Shown here: piece after piece, positions 43,156 to 54,043 of the stretch
How the letters are laid out: each line of letters begins with the position of its first letter
How positions within the stretch are numbered: position 1 is the stretch's first letter
Position numbers and translations under genes: made by a program
The notes under the pieces: model-generated
Seen by the model: the letters and a program-made list of their open reading frames with translations, nothing else
Databases searched by the model: none
Told to the model about the DNA's origin: nothing
DNA from: Mermis nigrescens
Taxonomy: Eukaryota > Nematoda > Enoplea > Mermithida > Mermithidae
DNA: 64,000 nucleotides
Direction of reading: 5' to 3'
Assembly (NCBI GenBank): GCA_036768485.1
Contig: JAVLUZ010000543.1
Coordinates: 372,001 to 436,000, forward strand

Positions 43156-43867
43156 ATCAGTAATCCCAGCAGCCTCACCATTACTGCAATCGCAATTATA
43201 CGAGAAATGCATTTGGCGAATGCACTTTTGAAACATAGAACTTATACGGGCTCCGTTTGATCAAGATATTTTTTTGACTATTTTTCGACTTCGTATTTTT
43301 CATCAAGACCATACACGAGCGTGCAGGTTTACATTTTCAAAATAACTCTACCTGCGAGACTGGTAGACCCACCAGAATTGAAGCTTCAGCATTTTTGCGC
43401 AATCCGTGATTTTGCCTCATTCGAGTCATCTTGCAAGATTAGATTCCTGCTCATTATGGCCTATTCTAGACTGCCAGAAAAAATGAAAAATGTTCTAGTG
43501 AAAAAAGGAAAGATAAGTGTTAAAATTAAATGAAAATCAAAACTTTCACGCTAATCTGCTACAAAATAGCCAGAAAATGTGGATTAGCGTAGTTTTTACG
43601 CTATTTTAACACTCATACTAGTTTTGAGATCATTTTTGGATCAAATCTCCTTCTCCAGACCGGTCATGCTGTGCATCTATGATTATAACAGTGGGGCAGT
43701 TGGAACCAAAATTGGCAGCGAACAAATTCTGTGGGTCTGGTGGGGTAACATGACCGAGAAATGTGCTAAAAATAGAATTCTGGGGTCTACCATAATTTGG
43801 GGGATTTTCAGAATTTCGGGTTGGGAGGGGAGTAGATTCTAAACATCCCCTCCCCCACGCTTATGTG

Positions 43868-44150
43868 TGGTTGGGACAGTGCGACTGTTGGAACGGCAGG
43901 ACTGCTGGAACGGTGGAAGTGCTGGGATTGATGGAGCTCTTGGGACTGGTGGGGCTGTTGGGATTATTGGTGGGGCTGTTAAGATAATTGGTGGGGCTGT
44001 TGGGATTTGTAAGGCTGTTGGGATTATTGATGGGGCTGTTTAGATGGTGGGGTTGTTGGGAGTCGTGGGGCTGTTGGGACGAGTGGGGCTGTTAGGATTT
44101 TCGGTGTGGCTCTTGGGACGGTGGGGCTGTTGGGACTGTTGAGACACAAT
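43868..44150. repeat. same minisatellite, inverted and diverged
   Basis: GGTGGGGCTGTTGGGATT-type units in the opposite orientation to 42985-43155, about 15 diverged units. The two arrays flank a ~700-bp spacer within the same composite element. Confidence 0.8.
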
Positions 44151-44244
44151 CCTTTAATCAGCATACGCGTCTTGTCTCTGCCGTCTATAGGCTCGCATAT
44201 TACAGTATTGACTTGGCATAACATTTGAGGCAATGAGTCTTTTG

Positions 44245-44504
44245 CACACATGGGCGTGGGGGGTCTGGGGGGTCTGGACCCCCCAGAAACCAAAAGACCC
44301 CCCCCCAGAAATCAAAAGACCCCCCAGAATTCAATTTTTGAAAATTTTTTTCGTTTTTTTCGCAATTTTTTGATGCCAATGGATAGTGCTTGATGAGAAA
44401 CGTCGAAAAATGGTGTTTTTATCGCCATACCACCATTTTTAAGGCCATTTTTTGACCTTCAAAAAATCTTGGACCCCCCAGAATTTTCTTGCTGCCCACG
44501 TATG
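44245..44504. mobile_element. hAT-like MITE, family A
   Basis: CACACATGGGCGTGGGG to CTTGCTGCCCACGTATG, with a perfect 8-bp duplication GTCTTTTG (44237-44244, 44505-44512). Confidence 0.88.
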
Positions 44505-44785
44505 GTCTTTTGTAACACATGCGTTTTTTTGCTGTATTTGTGCTATTTGGGTATCACTCAAAAAATGCAAAATTAAAAAACCTTAGGTCCATCGGCCATT
44601 TTTCACCTGACCCTCGGCCGAGGCCGAGGATTTCTCAAAAAAGACCGAGGATTACCGAGGCCGAGGCCTCGTCCGATTCCTTCTCGCGACGTATTATCTA
44701 ACATTAATCTTACAATAATGGTGTGTCAACTTTCATGGCGAGCACTGCATTTGTTGATTTTTTAATTATTTATTTTTATTATTAC

Positions 44786-44938
44786 CTTCAGTCCGATCAG
44801 TTCGCGATCGAAGCGAAGTCGTTCGTATTTGGAAGTGAGCCCAATTTCGTTTATTAGACAATCTTCCGTCGTTCTTAGCAATAAATCGCCGTCAACGCGA
44901 AATTGGGCGAAATTATGAGCCACGTCACCGAATCCGAT
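44786..44938 (-). CDS. Sarm1: Sarm1 SAM1 exon
   Basis: 153 bp, acceptor TATCAG, donor AAG|GTAATA, phase 0-0, 51 codons. Reads IGFGDVAHNFAQFRVDGDLL and RTTEDCLINEIGLTSKYERL, then FDRELIGLK: the body of the first SAM domain. It follows directly on WVTQ from the previous exon. Confidence 0.9.
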
Positions 44939-45224
44939 CTGATAATAAAAAGATTTCAACATTCATTTAGAAAAATACAAAAATAGTAGACGAACAGCAC
45001 GAGTGTGACACTTGAATTCGCTTTACATTCGTACACATTTAATATACATAGCTTTCGCACACTCCTCGATTTAGAAGAAAAAAACGGAAGCAGCCTTCGA
45101 AAAATATAAAAATTCAATTGGAAGAAATTAAAAAAAAAACAAAATTCAAAAAACTGCCATTAAAAGAAAAAATAGCAAAATATAAGAAGAGATAAATTTA
45201 AAACAATAAAAAAACCCAAAAAGA

Positions 45225-45985
45225 AGGTCAAAGGTGAAAACAACTAGACAAAAAACATTTAAAGGAACTAAATAATCAACAATGAAAGAGCCTAGCTTTG
45301 ACTGCGTCGGAATAAGCCCTAGTTCGCTTCACTAACAGAAAAAATGGTCCACTGAAAATAATTTATGATGAACAAAAGCAAGCATCGGAAAAGGGTCAAA
45401 GGTCACCAGCAGAAAGAATGTACCAGTTGGCAAAGAATCAATGACGAAAAAGTCCGTTTTGACCGAGGAAAGGTCAAAGGTTGCAAAAGATAATAAAAAT
45501 AGCTAAATGTAAAAAGTATGACTAAACGTTTACAATAATTTAAAAACACAGAAACCCACCGGAAAAAATATATAATAATCAACAATGAAAGAGACCGATT
45601 TGAAGTGAGCGTTGGAAAAAGGTCAAAGGTCCAACAAAACCAGATCCGGAAAAAGCAACTATTTAGCAAACAATGATGAACAAGGGCCAATTATGGACTA
45701 TGCATAGGATAACAGGTCAAAAGTCACAAAATCTATTAAGAAAAAAACTGTAAAATCGTAGATAATTTAAAAAGCCCAACTAAGACTCGTCGACAAAAAA
45801 GGTCAAAGGTGACACGAGCCTATCAAAAATGGCCAAATAGAAGTAAACAACAAAAAAACCCATTTTTCTGACCAAGCATCATAACGAGGTCAAAGGTCAT
45901 AATAGCTGATAAGAAAAAAATGGTCGAAAGGTGCAACGATCAAAAAATGCGATTTTGACTTATCTTCATAAAGAGATCAAAGGTC
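45225..45985. promoter_or_regulatory. cluster of DR1-like motifs (AGGTCAAAGGTCA) in a Sarm1 intron
   Basis: Direct repeats of the AGGTCA half-site with one-base spacing, or close variants, start at 45225, 45393, 45471, 45620, 45714, 45800, 45887 (perfect) and 45973. DR1 is the known binding pattern of HNF4/RXR-type nuclear receptors. The sites sit in weakly similar surroundings, so they may also be traces of a diverged tandem repeat. No functional claim is possible from sequence alone. Confidence 0.45.
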
Positions 45986-46143
45986 AAACTAGCCAATGGA
46001 AAGATTATAAATGAATGGCCAAAAATTGTCGACCGAGAAGTTAGGTCTGAGTTTTTTGGATATGAGTTTTTGGATAGGGCAAAAATGCTACCATAATTCT
46101 AATCTGCAGTAACCCAAATTGTAGTGAAAAGTCTCTCGCCCAC

Positions 46144-46323
46144 CTGGGTCACCCAAAATTGAACGTCCTCGACGGACCAGGAAGGAACCATTTGTATCAG
46201 GCGTCGGGGCAAAACTTCGCCCACCGTTTCCAAAACTTCCGAAGCGAACCTGACGGCCAACGAATCGGACGGGGCCGAAGCTATATTACGCAACAAAGTC
46301 ATGGCGCCGATTTCTTCGAATAT
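46144..46323 (-). CDS. Sarm1: Sarm1 exon: end of ARM, start of SAM1
   Basis: 180 bp, acceptor AAATCAG, donor CAG|GTGGGC, phase 0-0. Reads IFEEIGAMTLLRNIASAPSD, VRFASEVLETVGEVLPRRLI, QMVPSWSVEDVQFWVTQ. The last ARM helices and the SARM-typical VP.WSVEDVQ.W..Q SAM opening are clear. Its acceptor phase does not agree with the previous exon (48333), which falls one base short. Confidence 0.9.
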
Positions 46324-48332
46324 CTGATTTTAAAATTTAAAAAAAGTTAAAAATTATTTAGAATTAAAAAAATTTAAAGATTATTTTAAAAATTGTCGCT
46401 CTACAGAATTAACAATTTATATACACTCTGTACTCCGTAAAAATTAAAATAAAGATAAACGTATAAAAAGAGATCAAAACAGAAACTTAAATAAAGAATT
46501 AATAAAAAATAGAATCAAACAAAAATAAATCAAATAAAATAAGAAATAAAATTATACAAATCAATAAAATAATGAAATGGAAAACGCATACTACCGACAT
46601 TGTAAACTGGAAAGCGAATCAACAGATCACTTTACACTAAAGGAAAATTCGAAAGTAGCGTTTATTGTAAAACATCCTTCAATATGCAATTCTGAGTGTA
46701 AAGCGTGAAGAAATGGAGTTTAAGCTTAAACGCGTAGTTCTAGAAATCAAACTCGCATTCTAATCTCTAAAACAGAAACAAAAAAGTGGAAAAATGTATT
46801 CCAATGGCAAATCTAGCATTCTAAAGTAGAGCGCACAAGCAGCGGACCGCTTTACACAAATTAGAAGTTTATAATCTCTTGATTAAGAATAAGTTGGCGA
46901 TAAAAGATGACATTTTTAACTCTTAAATTTTATCATGTAAAGCGGAAATGACCGTAGATAACAATACACTTTACACACACATACACACACACCATAGCTT
47001 CAAAATTGAAATTAAATTGCATTAAAAAACGGAATTGAAAGTACAAGAAATGAGTTTACGTTGTACTTGAAAACAATGTAAAGAGAAAAACGTACGTACG
47101 TAACAGATCAACTTAGATGTACATTAAAATTTCAATTTGATCCCAAATATAAAAATAAATAAGTCATAAATTAATAATTACGCAACATAAAATGGAGAAA
47201 GTTTATAATATAAGCTACATATCGCATTATAATAAGTAATGCATAGATCGCTTTAAATATGCAGGAAAATTGAAAATTAACAATCTTATCACAAATAAAA
47301 TAAAACTAAAAAAAACTGGCGCTGTAGAGCGAATTATTAAATTAATAATTTGACGGACTTGCAAATGTAAACAAGAAAACAAAAGCAAGAACTTGGTTCA
47401 CATAATTAAAGTATGTAAATGTGCATATTATAAATATGCATAAAAATATTATACATTTATGTATTATACATTATATGAAGTTAGAAATATAAAATACGAA
47501 ATTCCAATTTCATAAAATATCATATCAATAAATCAAAAAGATTGTTTTTATTATGTCGACTACATATAAGGCTCTCCATCATTTCAAATTAAAAAAATAT
47601 AGAATTTTTTTTTGCTTTGGTCTATCGTTATAATCCTTTATTTCAAAACCAATACCTTCACGCTTTAAAGCTCTAATTTTATTAAGAAGTTTATTAAATA
47701 ATCAATCGAAAATGAATTCTTTCAAGCTGTAAATTTACTACGGTTAAGAATCATACTAGTAAACGGAGATATTTTAAGAGTACTTTATCAGAAAATTACG
47801 AAAAAATTTAAAGAAAAACGGGCGGTAAATAAAAAAATAAATACATATAATAAAAAGTAAAAAATGACTGGAATTGACTTAAAAATGATTGAAAATCAGA
47901 TGATTTTAAGTGGCAAAATGGCCTAGAAATTCGATATAAATGCTTAAATACATGTTTATTTACGGTTTCTAAGCATTTTCAAGCACTTTTACTAATTCTT
48001 GATTTTCATACATTTTTAGCCTTCGCTGTGCCATATTTTTTCGAAAAATTTCCCCTGATACCCACCTAGATCTAATAAATAAGGATAAAAATCTAGAGAA
48101 TTTATTCTTACGAGAAAGATCACCTCAACAAATCGTACCTATAATAAAAGAGGCCTAACTTTTCTGGCAAATTGCCAAATTTACACAATTTTTGTCAAAT
48201 TGCGAAAAAATGCTGAAGAGGAGATAAAACTGAAATTTCTCGCTATTACTCATGTACACTTACTACATACCTTGTTTTAAGTCTTCAAATCATCGCTTTA
48301 CACTATCTCACAATTTTTACATTATCGCCTAC
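46324..48332. other. Sarm1 intron, no further feature
   Basis: Very AT-rich, with CACACA microsatellite at about 46974-46992. No gene or complete repeat identified. Confidence 0.5.
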
Positions 48333-48464
48333 TTCAATTCCCCGAGTTCTTTTCTCAGCGATGCCTCCATGGCGAATTGAAAAGCAGCGATGGCCTGAAT
48401 TTCGCGACGTTTCGAATTTAAGAGAGGCAAAAGGGCAGTTAGCCACTCGGCACTTCGACCCAAC
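48333..48464 (-). CDS. Sarm1: Sarm1 ARM exon
   Basis: 132 bp, acceptor TTGTAG, donor GAA|GTAGGC. Reads LGRSAEWLTALLPLLNSKRR, EIQAIAAFQFAMEASLRKEL, GELK: ARM repeats 6-7 region of SARM1. An in-frame TAG follows at once, so the donor must be the GTAGGC. That leaves the exon one base too short to join the phase-0 exon at 46323. Loss of one G from the exon/intron border would explain it. Confidence 0.85.
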
Positions 48465-48509
48465 CTACAATAAGAATAGGAAAAGAGACGTACCTATTCA
48501 CGCTTCACG

Positions 48510-49295
48510 AGGTCAAAGGTCACGTGGGCTGCCATAAAAACCCACTATCAGGTCAAGCTGAGGTTCACGCGCACGTATATTACCGTTTAACGAGGTCAAA
48601 GGTCACGTAGGCTAACGTCAGAACCGACGGCTGGTTTGTTCCGCCTATACGCAAAGACGGTTCACCTTTGGTCCGCCCATACGCATTATCAGTTCATGGC
48701 GTCAAAGATCACTTGAGCTAACGTCGGAACTCACGGGTTGCCCTCGGTTCCCTCAGATTAATTTTGATTTTACGGGGTTAAAGGTCATGTGTGATACACA
48801 TGCACATAGAGGAGGGTGTAAAACGGGTTAAGGGCCAGCCGCAGAGGTACTGTCCGGCGATTTTGAGCTGATGGAACGTTTTTTGAATCATTTTTGAGGT
48901 CAAAAGCAGTAAAAACGTCAAAATCTATCGGCGCTTCGCGCCAGATTAGTACATTTAAGTACTTTTTCCTCAAAAAGCGCCCAAAATTGATAAAGTTTTG
49001 CATTGTTTAGTGTTTAAAGTGATTTAATGCAGTCGAAATGGACTAAAAATGAAAAATGCTTTCAAAATGTGATATTACCACGAAAAACGTTTTATACGCT
49101 ATTTAGACCATTTTGTTCGTTAAAACAGCAAAAAAATCGTGAACGTTGAAGCTACAGTTTTGGATTTTTAAGATTTCAACCCCCCCCTCCGCCGACCCTG
49201 ACCTTGTGCACCTATGTTGTGTGGGCTAGCTCCAATATTCACACTTCTTCTGAGATCCATCCTGACGTTTTACAGTTTCTTGGGGTCAGAGGTCA
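48510..49295. promoter_or_regulatory. second cluster of DR1-like motifs
   Basis: Perfect AGGTCAAAGGTCA at 48510 and 48593, with variants at 48699, 48775 and 49283. The surroundings (CGAGGTCAAAGGTCACGT(G/A)GGCT) are themselves repeated. The segment near 48930-48942 also has the palindrome GGCGCTTCGCGCC. Confidence 0.45.
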
Positions 49296-50032
49296 CCTGG
49301 GCTACCGACAAAGCCCACAGTCTACCCCAAGTATTCCATTTCAATTTAGATTTTCATTCATTCCTCTATCCTAAACTGAATGAGTTAAACAAAAAATATC
49401 GTTTTAAATGTTTCGTTCCATGTTAGATTTACAGTCCTTCTTTACATCACCTTAAGGAGATAGTTTACAATTATTTGTCGATGCTTAGCGCTTTGTAATA
49501 TCAATGTAACAACCTTGTTAATTTACACCGAAGCTTGTTAACTTTACCGATTCAAAGTATACACTTATATTTGAGTAATAAATTTAAAATACTCAATTAA
49601 ACATTTAGCTGTCTTGTCACTAGCTGCAAAGTATATCTCAACTTTATCTAAATTTAAACATTAGTCGATACAATCAAGGTTTAAACCTCAGCTCCTCTTT
49701 TTGCAATTTCAATGTAAACCATTTAAAGCCACTCCAATCGTTCCATTCGATTACTATCAATCAAGTCCTTGGGTTGAGTCCCTCAGTTCATTAGCATACA
49801 AATTGTTTAAACAATTTAAATTATTTAAACCGCTTTCAACATTAAATCAGTCAAACATTTTTTTAAAACCCTTCTTTTTTATGTCATCCAACGGTTTCAA
49901 CTATAAACTATCAAGTTTACACTACATAAAATGTACCGATCGCAAAATACGCATTAAATTTTTAAAATATGACATAAAAATTCCGACTAGTGTAAAGTTC
50001 ATAACTTGCGTAAAATTATATATATATCGGAC

Positions 50033-50331
50033 CTGAACCGAGTATCCAGTTTGGCAACGTAGCCCGGTTGATACGACCTTAAAAGGGAATTGACGGCGGA
50101 CAAATTTTCCGACTTGTCGACCAAATCCTCGAGATCCCGTTCGGAGGCCAAAAGGCACAGGGTCAAGCAACCGTAGAACCTGAGCCGGACGTCCCTGTGA
50201 TTGACCAACAAAAAGAGCCAAGTGGAATCTGCAACTCGACCATGTTTCGCCTGAGGTCAGCACCCCCGAACAACGCCACAGTAGACATATTTATTGCCGC
50301 GTAGAGCAGCGTTTCGACCCTTAAGTTCACC
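50033..50331 (-). CDS. Sarm1: Sarm1 ARM exon, with single-base frame break
   Basis: 299 bp, acceptor GTTTCAG, donor CAG|GTCCGA. The first third reads VNLRVETLLYAAINMSTVAL and FGGADLRRNMVELQI. The rest, in another frame, reads TWLFLLVNHRDVRLRFYGCL, TLCLLASERDLEDLVDKSEN. Together they cover consecutive ARM repeats of the family. The frames meet at about 50223-50224, where one base seems to be missing after CC; 300 bp would keep phase with both neighbours. Either an assembly error or a real disabling mutation. Confidence 0.85.
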
Positions 50332-51022
50332 CTGAAACATAAATTTTACGGGTTAAAAGTCAAATTGTCGGATTCGTTCGGCCTTGTTTACACTTTTATC
50401 TATTTTAACCCTGAGTATGCAAAAGAAATGGCGCATACAAGTTTATACATATACACATGGCACTCTACACTGTATACTTATCGCTTTAAACTCTAACTTC
50501 ACCCTATAATCTTAATATTTTATAATTTTAATAATCTATTGCAAACTATGTAAGCATTTGAAGTTCATTGTAACAAGCGTGTGTTCCGTAGGCTTCTTTT
50601 TGAAAGAGCCTTAGTTACATATATAATAATCGACAATAAACTGGCAGGAAAGCCCTTAAAGCAAAAAATATGGAGGAAAACATTAGACTTTGCATTACTT
50701 TACACAATCTGATTCATTCTAATTGCAGTACTACCGAAATCTATGTTAAAGTCAAACGCTGAATATAAAAATCCAAAACTGGTTAGTCTATAAGAAATTC
50801 ATTCAGTTTACACTTATACTCGTGTACATACCTCTTGGTTTATCTGAAACGATGCGGATTTAACAAATGGCTGGCAACACAGAAAGTAAATGAATAATTA
50901 AGGAATCATAATTAAACATAATTTAAAAAGGATTAGAAAATAATTATATAATAATAAAAATAAAATGACCTAAAAAACAATTAAATAACCAATTAAGAAG
51001 ACTTGTAATCAGTTTTACTAAC

Positions 51023-51157
51023 TTGCAAGTCCTCAAGAGCAAATCGAGTCCACCCCATTCGGTTATACTACGGCACATGTCGGCGCCGTGTTTGAGAAAT
51101 GGTTCCAACAGCGAAAGGGCGATTTGGCGCCTATGCTCCCGCTCATCACATCCGTAA
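51023..51157 (-). CDS. Sarm1: Sarm1 ARM exon (most N-terminal visible)
   Basis: 135 bp, acceptor TTTTTTAG, donor CAA|GTTAGT. Reads YGCDEREHRRQIALSLLEPF, LKHGADMCRSITEWGGLDLL and LRTC. The KHGADMCR.I...GGLD run is characteristic of the SARM1 ARM domain. Enters and leaves in phase 2. Earlier exons are not found between here and the Gypsy-2 LTR, and may lie beyond the window. Confidence 0.88.
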
Positions 51158-51859
51158 CTAAAAAAACGGGAAATTAGACAGTCTTGAAAAATAGATTAAA
51201 AATTTGAATATTAATCTGGCTTTTTCAGCACATGACCATCTGTTCTTGTGGGAAAATCCGCCAAAAAATGTTACGACACATTGTAAATTTTTCGCTCGCT
51301 GTACATATGTATGTGTATGGTTTGTACATGTGTTGCACATTAAAAAGAGACCATTCGAAATTTAATTTAGGAATTTTAGAAATTTATAGAAGCAGCGTAT
51401 ATGAGTCCGTTCGTCCTGCAGGAATAGAAAGAATATAAGAATATATTTCAAAATGTATGTACAATACCCCCGAATTTGTTTCAAACACATCTCTAGTTGA
51501 GCTCTGATTTTGGACAGTATTCACATAACTGAATCAAATGCGTGTACATTGGCCTTTGTAGATTTTTGTCGCATAACTCATAACTCAATAGGTGGTCGAA
51601 TGGTCCTCCCATAAGGTTTTACGTCCTCATCCACAAATTGCTGTTTTTCATCAATTTTTACTTTTTCGGTTAAATTCTTTTCCTCTACTTTTGGTATTAT
51701 TTCATCCCTTTTCATTTTAGTTTCCACTTTAACGAAGGGTCGTTATTGTATCTCTTTCATTACTTCCTCCATTTTTGTTTTAAATTCTCCAAAATATCGC
51801 TAGTATTTATAGACTTTGTTTATAAATATAGGTGGTAACCATAATAGTAATGTATCAAA

Positions 51860-52150
51860 ATGGCGTCAAAAGGAGTAGGCATTTACAAACACATCGTTTT
51901 ACACATTTTAAAATACGGATATATGGAAGAAGGAAAGTTGGGCAAGTACTTTTGGTTGAAAATGAGACCCGAGTATAGACGAAAGCGAAAGAAACGATCG
52001 TTTATTCCCGAATTGGAATATTACCTTAAAGAGAGAGATTTTGAATCGTTGCGTCAGTTTTGGCATGAATTTAACAATGAAACGAAGGAATTTTATGAAA
52101 ACTTTTTCGAAAGTGTATCAATGACCATATTATATATCAAATTCTGCTAG
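51860..52150 (+). CDS. small hypothetical ORF (96 aa)
   Basis: ATG-initiated open frame with balanced composition: MASKGVGIYKHIVLHILKYG, YMEEGKLGKYFWLKMRPEYR, then RRKRKKRSFIPELEYYLKER and FESLRQFWHEFNNETKEFYE. There is a basic patch in the middle and amphipathic helices after it. No family recognised. It is opposite in strand to Sarm1 and 26 bp from the end of the Gypsy-2 LTR. It could be a transposon relic or a young gene. Confidence 0.35.
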   Translation: MASKGVGIYKHIVLHILKYGYMEEGKLGKYFWLKMRPEYRRKRKKRSFIPELEYYLKERDFESLRQFWHEFNNETKEFYENFFESVSMTILYIKFC

Positions 52151-52176
52151 GATTAAGGCTATAGTCTGCTAGTCTG

Positions 52177-53244
52177 TGTAAATGTAGGCGAGTTCCATCT
52201 GGGTCTACAGAACCGTCACAGATACGAACCGCACTAACATCCACCCTCGAGATTTACCTAGGTACGTAGGTACTTAAGTCTACGCTTAGTGCTGGCACCG
52301 ATCGCGCGGCACTGGATGGCTTTCGATCTTTGGACCCTTACAGACCTTACGGCTTCGATCCCCTCAGCCCTAATATTGCTGGCTGCTTCTGGTCGGGTGA
52401 TCTCAGCAGCTACGCCCTAAGACCTAAGGCTACCTACCTAGTCTCGGAATTTGCCGCGGAGGTCAGTTGACCTATCTCAAGCTCAAGTTGTTTATTTAAC
52501 TTATTTTCAATCAGTGCCTTGAACGAAATGTTTTTGGTTCCTAATTTGTGTAGCACGCTGAACAATGAAAACAACAACAACGAGCTCTATGCCGATCAAT
52601 CATCTCTAAAGATTAAATAATATTTTTGATCAATTTTTGGCTTGAGAAATAAATTGTGCTTTCCAAATAAAATAGACTATCATACGAAATTTACCTATCA
52701 GTCCACTATGATAGGAAGAAGTCCTCGACGAAGGGATGTAGCCGACCTTACCCTCGGTATAGCCAGAAACCACTGGGTAGGTTTTTTCTATGTATTTATT
52801 CGACGAAGAAATCACGGCCTATGGCCGGACAAAAGCAAAAGAAAAACAAAAACGTACGGAATATGTCGACGTACGACTGGCTAACGAAAAGCAAAAAACG
52901 CCAGACTACTCTACAACGTTAAGTACACTGGCCTCAAGGGCCGTTACAGTAAAATAAAACAATGATCAATTTAACGTAATACTGAAATGACTTTTATCTC
53001 AGATCGAATGTTCTCGATTACACAAGCGGTATGCATGAAACAATTACTATTATCATACACTTAACTCTACGATACCGGACAAGTATCTAATTGTTTTTTA
53101 TTGTTGAAAATTTGGGGAAATAATGGGAAGACCGAAGGCATAGCCCACAGTGCACCGTCATAGACAGCTACTAGTATTGGCTATGTAATGGCCATCGCGA
53201 ACTGCTAAGGCAGGTTCGCCTACCGTGTAACTCTTGCAGTTACA
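52177..53244 (-). repeat. Gypsy-2 3' LTR
   Basis: Minus strand TGTAACTGCAAGAGTTACAC ... CTACATTTACA. The first 20 bases are themselves a small inverted repeat. Related to the solo LTR at 7051-9044. Preceded by a polypurine tract on the minus strand. Confidence 0.7.
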
Positions 53245-53251
53245 CTCCCCC
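53245..53251 (-). promoter_or_regulatory. Gypsy-2 polypurine tract
   Basis: GGGGGAG on the minus strand, directly before the LTR's TGTAAC. Confidence 0.7.

Positions 53252-54043
<792 letters not shown>

Larger units (their letters stand above)
41854..44747. mobile_element. mariner-like composite element
   Basis: Termini CAGTACTCGCCATAAAAGTT and, inverted, CAGTGCTCGCCATGAAAGTT match at 60 of 65 bases (41854-41918, 44683-44747). The left side is preceded by TA as for Tc1/mariner; the right flank is CA. No transposase is visible. The interior has accumulated a hairpin (41972-42183), two hAT-like MITEs, an inverted pair of minisatellites, and an inverted pair of CTCGGCCGAGG-rich segments (about 42248-42325 and 44598-44690). 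Confidence 0.65.
15230..51157 (-). other. Sarm1: Sarm1 locus (gene span visible in window)
   Basis: SARM1 is a cytosolic/mitochondria-associated NAD+ hydrolase with an ARM autoinhibitory domain, tandem SAM oligomerisation domains and a catalytic TIR domain. In this span the exons run in the family order on the minus strand: ARM (51157-48333), ARM end plus SAM1 start (46323-46144), SAM1 (44938-44786), SAM2 (40699-40492), TIR start (40355-40222), TIR middle (two copies), TIR end (two copies), then the C-terminal exon (15493 down). Splice sites are GT-AG throughout, and phases agree except across two single-base breaks in the ARM part. The N-terminal start is not found in the window. The introns have been enlarged by a 9.6 kb LTR element, a LINE and several DNA elements. 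The identification rests on family similarity recognised by eye. Confidence 0.85.

Noticed and set aside
42905..43260. Proline/threonine-rich open frames on both strands
   Set aside because: They are produced by the 18-bp minisatellite, which stays open in several frames at once; no start or splice context supports a gene.
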